Source: Alphaproteobacteria bacterium (lineage in GTDB: Bacteria; Pseudomonadota; Alphaproteobacteria; Acetobacterales; Acetobacteraceae). Taken from it: a stretch of DNA of 7,777 nt. The notes under the pieces are model-generated. The model searched no databases. It was not told the DNA's origin and worked only from the letters and a program-made list of their open reading frames with translations. Position numbers and translations under genes: made by a program. Positions 1 through 6,700 of the stretch are shown piece by piece (the stretch's first letter is position 1; every line of letters begins with the position of its first letter). The DNA is taken from NCBI GenBank assembly GCA_013298245.1, contig JAAFHD010000163.1:1-7777 (forward strand). Direction: 5' to 3'.

Positions 1-14
1 TTGGTCCAGTCCAT
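1..14 (-). CDS. Start of a leftward gene, truncated by the window edge
   Basis: On the minus strand an ATG at 14-12 opens a frame reading Met-Asp-Trp-Thr before the window ends. It is preceded by a strong Shine-Dalgarno-like AAGGGGG followed by five bases (TTGCC). The next leftward gene (DUF1194, 256-981) has almost the same arrangement, AAGGGGG six bases before its ATG, which supports a real start. Nothing can be said about the product. The distance of 241 bases from the DUF1194 stop suggests a separate transcription unit rather than tight coupling. Confidence 0.45.
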
Positions 15-49
15 GGCAACCCCCTTGGTTTCCCCTGCCTACCACATAC

Positions 50-253
50 GGTATGCCCGGGGCGGGGCAGGACACAAGCGCTGGATTGCCACATGGAATC
101 AGAAAATTGTGGGTAAGTCTTGACACGCGCGCATAGTCCGCGTCGCAAGCGCCATGGAATCAAGGATTTGGGCGGAAAATGGCGCGCGGCCGCCAATCTG
201 GCCGCGGGCCACAAAATCTATGCGGGGCGGGGCGCGCCCGACACAAGCGGTGG
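50..253. repeat. Degenerate repeats in the leftward intergenic spacer
   Basis: The spacer 15-255 shows no convincing gene but is internally repetitive. GGGGCGGGGC occurs at 59-68 and 224-233, each followed a few bases later by GACACAAGCG (71-80 and 240-249) and preceded by TATGC or TATGCCC. CATGGAATCA occurs at 92-101 and 153-162, and CAAGCGC at 75-81 and 146-152. On the minus strand this reads as two or three decayed copies of a unit with TGATTCCATG, then GCGCTTGYGWC, then a GC box and CATA. Read leftwards, TTGTGT (77-72) followed 18 bases later by TACCGT (53-48) could be a weak promoter for the gene starting at 14. Copy boundaries are uncertain. Confidence 0.4.
185..206 (-). terminator. Possible terminator of the DUF1194 gene
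   Basis: CGCGGCC (185-191) and GGCCGCG (200-206) form a perfect 7-bp GC stem with an 8-base loop, about 50 bases past the leftward stop at 256. On the minus strand the stem is followed within about five bases by a short TTTT run (ATTTTCC). The T-run is short and slightly displaced, so this is a weak intrinsic-terminator candidate. Confidence 0.28.
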
Positions 254-255
254 TG

Positions 256-981
256 TCAGGCGTATTCTATGGTGGGTCCGGACAGCCCGGCCACTTCCCG
301 GATGATCTTGCGTTTCACGGCCGGTTCAAACGCCTCGAACCCATCGGCCGCCATCACGAAGGCGCCGGGGCCGCCGATCACGCGGTCGCGGTAGTATTCA
401 TCCAGCGGCTGCGCGTTGGCCATGCCGCTGGGCGGGGGCGAGCGGTCCAGCACCGCCAGTCCGTTCAGGATGATGCCCTGCTCCACCGCCGCCTGGCGCG
501 CCAGGCCCAGGTCCCGGCCGGAATTGTTGATGCCATCGCCGGAGATATCCACCACCCGCCGCGTGCCCTCGAAGCGCTGGCCAAACAGCCGGCCGGCGAA
601 GTCGATGGCGCCGGAAATGGAGGTATACAGGTGCGTCCGCCTGGGCACGGCGTCGATCATGGCGGCGAATTGCTCGCAATCCGCCAGGCAGGTCAGCTTG
701 GTCCAGGGCACCAGGTGTTCCTGGATATTCCAGTCCGACCAGGTGAACAGCGTGACACCCACGGCACCCAGCGGCCCGCCGCCAAAACTATCCGCCAAAC
801 GCGGGTCGCGGAAGGCGTTGGCATAGCCGTTGAACTGCATCTCCATCTCCTCCGCATCGACGGAGCGGGAGACATCCACGGCCAGGATCAATTCCACATC
901 GACCGGGTCGGGTTCATTCGCCCGCGCGGTGGTGGCGACAAACGGCATGGCCAGACCGGCCAGAAACAAACGACGACGCAT
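256..981 (-). CDS. Exported DUF1194 protein with a von Willebrand factor A-like fold
   Basis: This 241-residue protein belongs by sequence character to the DUF1194 family, common in alphaproteobacteria and of unknown function. The N-terminus is a signal peptide (RRR at 2-4, hydrophobic stretch to about 18, ARA at 19-21 before Asn22). Its RRLFL resembles a minimal twin-arginine motif, so Tat export is possible. The MIDAS-type metal site is visible: DVSRS (DxSxS) at 36-40, a Thr-rich segment at about 116-121, and DISGDG at 145-150. Cys98 and Cys102 might pair after export. The start at 981 is chosen because AAGGGGG lies six bases upstream and the signal peptide begins there; an open extension further upstream covers the opposite-strand gene and is not credible. 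The gene is divergent from the methyltransferase gene. It probably acts in the periplasm in metal-dependent protein binding. No link to cellulose synthesis is evident. Confidence 0.88.
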   Translation of the reverse strand: MRRRLFLAGLAMPFVATTARANEPDPVDVELILAVDVSRSVDAEEMEMQFNGYANAFRDPRLADSFGGGPLGAVGVTLFTWSDWNIQEHLVPWTKLTCLADCEQFAAMIDAVPRRTHLYTSISGAIDFAGRLFGQRFEGTRRVVDISGDGINNSGRDLGLARQAAVEQGIILNGLAVLDRSPPPSGMANAQPLDEYYRDRVIGGPGAFVMAADGFEAFEPAVKRKIIREVAGLSGPTIEYA

Positions 982-1071
982 CGCGTGCCCCCTTGATGGT
1001 GCGCGCCAAGCGTTCCCCATTGGTCTTAAGAGACCGTTCGGCGATGCTGGCGGTTGAGGATGCGTGAGGGA

Positions 1072-1150
1072 TTTTTTGGCCCTGAAAGGCGCCGGGCGCA
1101 GCCGATGCTGGTTGCATCGGCAAGCCCGGCAACGCATCAGGGGCGAAAAA
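1072..1150. repeat. Large imperfect palindrome in the divergent spacer
   Basis: Nested inverted repeats share one centre. The innermost stem is GCCGATGC (1101-1108) with GCATCGGC (1114-1121) around the loop TGGTT. Outside it GCCGGGC (1091-1097) pairs with GCCCGGC (1124-1130), then CCCTG (1080-1084) with CAGGG (1138-1142), and finally a T-run (1072-1077) faces an A-run (1146-1150). The inner 40 bases alone give 15 base pairs, mostly GC. The T-run lies on the 5' side of the stem on both strands, so this is not an ordinary intrinsic terminator for either direction. It could be an operator or cruciform, a leader RNA structure of the DUF1194 transcript, or a decayed small palindromic element. Confidence 0.6.
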
Positions 1151-1205
1151 GCACCACGCAGACGACCCGCCAGTATTGCCAAACGGTCTCCCGGGGCTGG
1201 TTTTC

Positions 1206-1230
1206 GTGCCATCGGTTTTTCCGATGGTGC
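1206..1230. promoter_or_regulatory. Hairpin or dyad just upstream of the TATAAT box
   Basis: CCATCGG (1209-1215) and CCGATGG (1221-1227) are perfect inverted repeats around TTTTT. As RNA the stem extends to ten pairs (1206-1215 with 1221-1230) using two G-U pairs. The dyad ends 23 bases before the TATAAT box, next to where a -35 element would lie, so an operator for the rightward gene is a reasonable reading. No T-run follows on the plus strand, which argues against a terminator. Confidence 0.4.
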
Positions 1231-1253
1231 TGCCCCGGCAATCCGAAATGGGA

Positions 1254-1259
1254 TATAAT
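1254..1259 (+). promoter_or_regulatory. -10 box of a probable promoter for the methyltransferase gene
   Basis: A perfect TATAAT stands out in GC-rich surroundings, 70 bases before the preferred ATG at 1330. No good -35 match is found at 16-18 bases upstream (the region reads GCTGCCCC), so the promoter may depend on an activator or on the dyad at 1206-1230. The transcript would start near 1266 with a short leader. Confidence 0.5.
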
Positions 1260-1329
1260 CCATTCCTGACTCGCAACAAGGGTATTTGTGCGGTGCCGCA
1301 ACAAATTCCCGTGTCACCCAGGGATTGCC

Positions 1330-2226
1330 ATGACCTCCGCCACGCCGATCGCCGATGCCATCACCCTGCAACTGCGCACGATGGAGGCCGAGCACCACAT
1401 GATGAAGGCGCAGCTGGCCGCCATGCGCACCAATAATGACCAGGCGGCGCTGATGTTGGACCTGGCGGCGGAAAACGAGCGCCTGCGCCGCGAAAACAAA
1501 GGCCTGCGCCTGCGCGCGGACTACGAGGCCTGGTTCGAAGGGCATTTCGGCGTGCGCCTGCCCACCCCCAACACCTGGCCCTTCACCACCTGGTCCAGCG
1601 ACACGCCCTGGGGGGTGAAGGCCTGCTACGGCTTGCAGGACGCCGAAATCGTCTTCGCCGAACACCTGCTGGAACAGCTGGAAGCCGACCAGGTGCCCGG
1701 CGCCATCGTCGAATTCGGCACCTATTATGGGCACTGGATGCAGGTTCTGGCCGGCATCATGGAAACCCGCGGCTGGCAGCGGGATATGTGGGGCTTTGAC
1801 AGTTTCGAAGGCCTGCCCCAGCCGCAGGAAGGCCTGGACCCGACCATCTGGCATGAAGGCCAATACGCAGCACCATTCGAGGAAGTGCAGGCGCGGCTGG
1901 AAGTGGCCCGCCGGCCTTGGCTGCGGTTGGTGAAGGGCTGGTTCAGCGATACCCTGCCCGCCGAACCCGCGCGGTCCATCGAGCAGATCGCCTATGCGCG
2001 GGTGGATGGCGATTTGTATGCCAGCTGCGTGGATTGCATGGCCTTCCTGGGGCCCCGCCTGGTGAAGGGCGCGATCCTGGTGTTTGACGACTGGCAATTC
2101 GACCCGACCGTGGGCGAACCCCGCGCCTTCGACGAATGGCGCGCTGCCAATCCGGGCTGGAAGTTCGAATTTCTGGGGATGAACCTTTGGGCGCATTTGT
2201 ATCTGCGCGTGGTGGAACGGCCTTGA
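1330..2226 (+). CDS. TylF/macrocin-O-methyltransferase-like SAM-dependent methyltransferase
   Basis: The 298-residue product resembles the TylF/MycF family, metal-dependent enzymes that methylate sugar hydroxyls using S-adenosylmethionine. Visible landmarks are VEFGTYYG (about 127-134, SAM-binding loop), GFDSFEGLP (about 155-163, highly typical of the family), RVDGDLY (224-230) and LVFDDW (250-255), whose aspartates fit the metal and catalytic site. Residues about 16-62 form a charged heptad-like coiled coil (ENERLRRENK) that classical TylF enzymes lack, suggesting oligomerisation or docking. ATG at 1330 is preferred because AGGGA lies five bases upstream; a GTG at 1288, also with an AAGGG, would add 14 residues. 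The gene lies 214 bases upstream of the cellulose operon on the same strand. The substrate is unknown; methylation of a surface glycan is an inference. Confidence 0.82.
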   Translation: MTSATPIADAITLQLRTMEAEHHMMKAQLAAMRTNNDQAALMLDLAAENERLRRENKGLRLRADYEAWFEGHFGVRLPTPNTWPFTTWSSDTPWGVKACYGLQDAEIVFAEHLLEQLEADQVPGAIVEFGTYYGHWMQVLAGIMETRGWQRDMWGFDSFEGLPQPQEGLDPTIWHEGQYAAPFEEVQARLEVARRPWLRLVKGWFSDTLPAEPARSIEQIAYARVDGDLYASCVDCMAFLGPRLVKGAILVFDDWQFDPTVGEPRAFDEWRAANPGWKFEFLGMNLWAHLYLRVVERP

Positions 2227-2440
2227 GCGGCGGCCACCCGCACAGGTTGTTGAAGCCGCGCTGCGATACACGCTTCCCGTTCACGAAGTTTTAAGGCAGA
2301 TGCGGTTAGAGGCTTCCACAACAGGCGTTGCGCCTGAGCCTGAGCTTAATCGGCCCGGAAAATCCGGGCCACTGGTGCGAATCACACGGCTGTTTCCGTA
2401 GGCTTCGCAGCAGGAGTAACCCGCAGGATGCGACAGACCG
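2227..2440 (+). other. Spacer/leader with two hairpins ahead of the cellulose operon
   Basis: No gene is seen here. CAGGCG (2322-2327) and CGCCTG (2331-2336) form a tight stem around TTG. GGCCCGGA (2352-2359) and TCCGGGCC (2363-2370) form a very stable 8-bp stem around AAA. Neither is followed by a T-run, so at most they are atypical terminators for the methyltransferase gene; they may instead structure the 5' leader of the operon. CTGAGC is directly doubled at 2334-2345. No convincing promoter pair was found, although the operon presumably starts here. The downstream part contains AGGAG (2412-2416) and AGGA (2425-2428). Confidence 0.4.
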
Positions 2441-2926
2441 ATGCAGCGTGAAATCGCCAATCTGGCCGCGCACTGCGCCTTGCAGGGCTTCCGCTACATG
2501 GCGTTCCCGCCGCTGGTCTTCGAAGCGGTGGCCAGGGCCGTGGCCTCGCCGGAGCCCCCCGCGATCCCGGAGCGCGCGGCACCGGTCGAACTCGCCGTGC
2601 CGGAACCATCCGCTACAGAACCACGCGTCGCCCGCCTGCCCGCTAAGCGGAGCGCGATGCTGGATGACATTGCACCCGCAACCCGCGCCGCCGCGCCGAT
2701 CGAACGCGATGTGTCGCCGCGCCGCCCAACGCCGCGGCCGATACGCGAAGAACCAGGACCGGCGCCGTTGGTGCAGGGCACCGCGCGCGCCTCACGCGCC
2801 AACCCTCCCGCGCGTGAAAAACGCGAACCATCCTCGCCACGCGCCACCCGCGACCCCACCCCCGCGCGTGAAAAACGCACGACCCGCTACGCCCTGCTGC
2901 GCGACCTTTCGGACGACCAATCCTGA
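2441..2926 (+). CDS. Small Pro/Arg-rich protein, first gene of the cellulose operon (possible BcsR/BcsP-like accessory)
   Basis: The 161-residue product matches no family I recognise securely. Residues about 1-35 look folded (REIANLAAHC, then FRYMAF at 17-22). Residues about 36-146 are rich in Pro, Arg, Ala and Glu and probably disordered, with PAREKR repeated at 123-128 and 141-146. The C-terminus is a short motif, RYALLRDL (149-156), followed by an acidic tail. There is no signal peptide or membrane segment. The ATG at 2441 is the first start after an in-frame stop at 2417; AGGA at 2425-2428 is a rather distant ribosome site. The stop overlaps the bcsQ start in TGATG. Position fits enterobacterial BcsR, which lies before BcsQ and binds it. 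A short N-terminal motif plus Pro-rich body also recalls BcsP, BcsO and CcpAx. The gene is likely real; the function is inferred from context. Confidence 0.68.
   Translation: MQREIANLAAHCALQGFRYMAFPPLVFEAVARAVASPEPPAIPERAAPVELAVPEPSATEPRVARLPAKRSAMLDDIAPATRAAAPIERDVSPRRPTPRPIREEPGPAPLVQGTARASRANPPAREKREPSSPRATRDPTPAREKRTTRYALLRDLSDDQS
2807..2878 (+). repeat. 18-bp perfect direct repeat inside the small ORF
   Basis: The same 18 bases occur at 2807-2824 and 2861-2878. The offset is 54 bases, so both copies are in frame and each encodes Pro-Ala-Arg-Glu-Lys-Arg. Identity at third codon positions too suggests a recent duplication or conversion rather than convergence of a basic motif. Confidence 0.8.
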
Positions 2927-3735
2927 TGCCCCTGATCGCCATCGCCTCGCCAAAAGGCGGCGTCGGCAAGACCACGCTGACCGCCTATCTGGCCGCCTAC
3001 CTGGCCGCGCAGGGCTGGAGGGTTGTCGCGCTCGACCTCGACCCGCAGAACGCGCTGCGCCTGCATCTGGGCCTGTCCATCCGCGAGGAAGCCGGCGTTA
3101 TGGCCAACCTGGCCGAGGACACGGATTGGCACGCCGCCATGGTCGAAACCCCCTTCGGCGTGCAGCTGCTGCCCTTCGGCAACGCGGACCCGGTGGACGC
3201 GCTGGATAGCTTCGCCGCCATCATGGAAGACCCCGAATTGATCGCGCGCCCGGTGCGCCAGATCGCCGCCCGCGCCGACACCATCATGCTGCTGGACACC
3301 CCCCCCGGCCCCAACCCCGCCACCGCCGCGCTGCTACCCTTGATCGACCTGACGGTCCTGGTCCTGCTGGCCGATGGCGGCAGTGCCGCGATGATCCCGC
3401 GCATCGCCGAAAACAGCTTCATGGGCCGGTCCGCGACCGCACGCCGCGCCGCCGAACGCGCCGTGGTCGTGCTGAACCAGTTCGACGCCGATGCACCCCT
3501 GGCCGACGCCGTCCTGGCCATGGCCGAACGCAGCCTGGGTGACCGCCTGCTCGGCACCATCCGCCGCGATGACGCGCTGGCCGAAGCGCTGGCCGACAAG
3601 CGTCTGCTGCTGGAAGACGACACGCCTGCGGCTGATGACCTGCACGCCATCGCCGAGGCCGTGATCCACCAGGCACGCCTGCGCAAACCTGGCCGGCGCC
3701 GCGGGTTTTCCGCGCTGTCGGAATGGGGCGGCTGA
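2926..3735 (+). CDS. bcsQ: BcsQ, MinD/ParA-like ATPase of cellulose synthesis
   Basis: The 269-residue product is a cytoplasmic P-loop ATPase of the SIMIBI class, close to the usual length of BcsQ (YhjQ, about 250). The deviant Walker A motif KGGVGKTT is at 10-17 with the signature Lys10, DLDPQN (A'-type motif) at 37-42, and LLDTPPG (Walker B region) at 122-128. All nucleotide-binding residues look intact. BcsQ is needed for polar placement and activity of the synthase in enterobacteria, where it works with BcsR. Here it is coupled to both neighbours by one-base TGATG overlaps, with the small ORF upstream and the BcsA-BcsB fusion downstream. That context separates it from chromosome-partitioning ParA: no ParB or DNA site is present. 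The start ATG is fixed by the overlap and by the conserved N-terminal beta strand just before the P-loop. Confidence 0.92.
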   Translation: MPLIAIASPKGGVGKTTLTAYLAAYLAAQGWRVVALDLDPQNALRLHLGLSIREEAGVMANLAEDTDWHAAMVETPFGVQLLPFGNADPVDALDSFAAIMEDPELIARPVRQIAARADTIMLLDTPPGPNPATAALLPLIDLTVLVLLADGGSAAMIPRIAENSFMGRSATARRAAERAVVVLNQFDADAPLADAVLAMAERSLGDRLLGTIRRDDALAEALADKRLLLEDDTPAADDLHAIAEAVIHQARLRKPGRRRGFSALSEWGG

Positions 3736-6700
3736 TGGCCGGCCTGGCTTCCGCGCCGCGCGCGCCCACGCTGATCCCGCGGCTGATGCGCGGGCTGTCC
3801 GTGGTGGTCGGGCTATTGCTCGGCCTGTGCTTCGTGACACTGCCGCTGGACGCGGAGGCGCAGGCCTGGCTGACCATCGGCGGCATCGTGCTGTTCCTGG
3901 CGCTGAACCCCAACCGCTCGCGCCGCGTGGGTATGGTGCTGGTGTTCATCTCCATCATCGTCACCGCGCGCTATCTGTTCTGGCGCGCGACCGAGACGCT
4001 GGAATTCGAAACCTGGTTGCAGACCGGCCTTGGCCTGGCGCTGTTCGGCGCGGAGCTTTTCGCCGGCCTGCTGATGGCGCTGTCATACCTGCAAACCAGC
4101 TGGCCGCTGGACCGCAAGCCCATCCCGCTGCCGCCCGACCCCAGCGCCTGGCCCAAGGTGGATGTCTATATCCCCACCTACAACGAAGGCATGGACATCG
4201 TGCGCCCCACCGTTTTGGCCGCGATGAACATGGACTACCCGCGCGACAAGCTGAACATCTGGGTGCTGGATGACGGCCGCCGCCCCGAATTCCGCGACAT
4301 GGCGGAAGAACTGGGCTGCGGCTACATCATCCGCCCCGACAACAAGCACGCGAAGGCGGGCAATCTGAACCACGCGATGCGCCACACGGATGGCGAATTC
4401 ATCGCGATCTTCGATTGCGACCACGCGCCCACGCGGGCGTTCTTGCAGATGACGCTGGGCTGGTTGGTGAAGGACCCGCGCATCTCCATGGTGCAGACGC
4501 CGCACCATTTCTACAGCCCCGATCCCTTCGAGCGGAACCTGGCGCGCAAGCGCCCCGTGCCCAATGAAGGCCTGCTGTTCTATGGCCTGATCCAGCAGGG
4601 CAATGACCTGTGGAACGCCGCGTTTTTCTGCGGCTCCTGCGCGGTGATCCGCCGCGCGGCGCTGGAAGAAGTGGGCGGCGTTGCGCATGAAACCGTGACG
4701 GAAGATTGCCACACCAGCTTCCGCATGCAGCAGAAGGGTTGGCACACGGCCTATCTGCGCGTGCCGTTGGCGGCGGGTTTGGCGACCGAACGCCTGGGCC
4801 TGCATATCGGCCAGCGAATGCGCTGGGCGCGCGGCATGATCCAGATCATGCGGCAGGAACGCACCATCATCGCGCCCGGCCTGAATTGGGCGCAAAGGCT
4901 GTGCTATTTCATCGCCGGTTTCGGCTTCCTGTTCGCCATCCCGCGGCTGATTTTCTTGACCTCGCCGCTGGCATTCCTGTTCTTCGGCGAGAGCGTGATC
5001 GCGGCATCGCCCTTGGCCATCATGGCCTATGCCGGCGCGCATCTGTTCCACGCGGTCGCGACCACCGCGCGGCTGAACGGGCGGCACCGCCATTCCTTCT
5101 GGTCCGAGATCTACGAAGCATCGCTGGCCGTGCCCTTGGTGCCCGTCACGCTGCTGACGCTGTGGGACCCGCGCAAGGGCAAGTTCAACGTCACCGACAA
5201 GGGCGGCACGCTGGAGGCAGGCTATCTCGATACCCGCGCTGTGACGCCCAACATCATCATCCTGGTGCTGCTGTTCATGGGCCTGGCCATCGGCATCCAC
5301 GGCACTGTCACCAGCAGCACGGACAGCTTGGATTTCCGCGCCTATCTGCTGAATTCCATCTGGGCGGCGCTGTGCATCATTCCCCTTGCGGCCAGCGTGG
5401 CCGTGGGGCGCGAGCGTGAGCAGATGCGCGTGCGCCACCGCGTGGAAGCGGAACTGCCCGGCAGCATCACCCTGCCCAGCGGCGAAGTGCTGACCGCTAC
5501 ATCGGGCAACATTTCCCTGTCGGGCGCGCGGCTCATGCTGGACCGCCCGCTGGGTGTGGCCGATGGCGAACGCGTGCAGGTCACCTTCGACACCTGCGGC
5601 GAATACATCACCCTGGATGCCGAGATCATCCGCTGGGACGAGACCGAGGTCTTCGTGCAATTCACCCTGCAGGATCTCGCGCAGGAATCCGCGGCGGTGC
5701 GCGCCTTCTTCGGCCGCCCCGACGCCTGGCTTTATTGGGATGACTGGCCCGAGGATCGCCCCCTGCGTTCGCTCGCCAATGTCGTCGCCGCGACCGGAGA
5801 TGCCGTGTTCCGCAAATACCGTTTTGGCGTGGTGCGCAGTGCCCACACCGCCGCCGCCCCCGTGGCCGTCGAACCCGCGCGCATCTCGGATGTGGTGCAG
5901 CCGCGCAAGCGCCTGGCCGCCGCGATCGGCCTGGCGCTGCTGCTGCCCGCACCGGCACTGGCGCAACCCGCGCCCAATGTGCCGCCGCCACTGATCGCGC
6001 CCAGCACGCCCGCGGCCGCCTTCACCGGCGTGCTGCCCGATGGCGCGCGTGTGGTGACGCGCACGCTGCGCGAAATGGGCCTGCCCGGCCCCATGCAGCT
6101 GCGCGGCTTGAACGACCTGCAAGGCGTGCTGTTCGGCCTGCGCGCGGATGAGGTGGTGACCGCCGCGCGCCTGACGGTCGCGGGTGGTGCATCATCGGCA
6201 CTGATCCCATCGCTCAGCCAGGTGGCGGTCACGCTGAATGACCAGTTCGTCGGCAATATCGCGCTGGACCCGGCGCGCCAGGCCTTTGGCCCGATCGAAT
6301 TCCCGCTGGACCCGCTGTATTTCGCGGAGATCAACCGGCTGAATTTCCGCTTCTCCGGCCGCTACGCGCTGGAATGCAATGACCCGCTGTCGGGCCTGCT
6401 GCACGCGACGGTGTCGGACCTGTCATCCCTGCAACTGCGCATCGAGCGCATCGCGCCCACGCGCGATTTGGCGCGCCTGCCGGAACCGCTGTTCGACCGC
6501 CGCGTGCTGCAAGGCACGCTCACCCTGCCCTTCGTCATTGCGGAGGGCGCGACGGCGCAGGGCCTGCGCGCCGCGGGCATCGCCGCATCCTGGTTCGCGG
6601 TCGCGGCCGATTATCGCGGCGCCACCTTCCCGGTGGAACGCACGCTGCCCGCGCGTGGCGATGCGGTGGTGATCGCGGCCGGGCCGGATGCCGTGGCGGG

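Noticed and set aside
120..125. Perfect TTGACA on the plus strand
   Set aside because: No -10-like sequence lies 16-18 bases downstream (the region reads TCGCAA) and no rightward gene follows.
982..2271. Upstream extension of the DUF1194 frame on the minus strand
   Set aside because: The frame is open across the methyltransferase gene, but the signal peptide and AAGGGGG site place the true start at 981.
2352..2370. Intrinsic terminator for the methyltransferase gene
   Set aside because: The stem is strong but is followed by ACTGGTGCG, with no T-run, and lies about 125 bases past the stop.
2340..2430. Words resembling a cobalamin riboswitch (GGTGCGAATC, GCTG, CAGGAG followed by ACC)
   Set aside because: The core CCCGCAACTGT-like box is missing, GCCACTG is in the wrong order, and the stretch is too short for the known class. 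An Infernal search with RF00174 would decide; I expect no hit.
2428..2451. Seven-codon upstream ORF overlapping the start of the small protein
   Set aside because: It has an ATG, but the AGGAG is too far upstream (11 bases) and nothing supports translation or a leader-peptide role.
5892..5912. Independent GTG start for bcsB near the fusion junction
   Set aside because: No Shine-Dalgarno-like sequence precedes it and the upstream frame is continuous with the PilZ domain, so a fusion is simpler.
4083..6122. Long open frame on the minus strand opposite bcsAB (679 codons)
   Set aside because: It is a shadow of the GC-rich coding strand; its composition is rich in His, Gln, Arg and Gly without domains, and it overlaps conserved BcsA motifs entirely.
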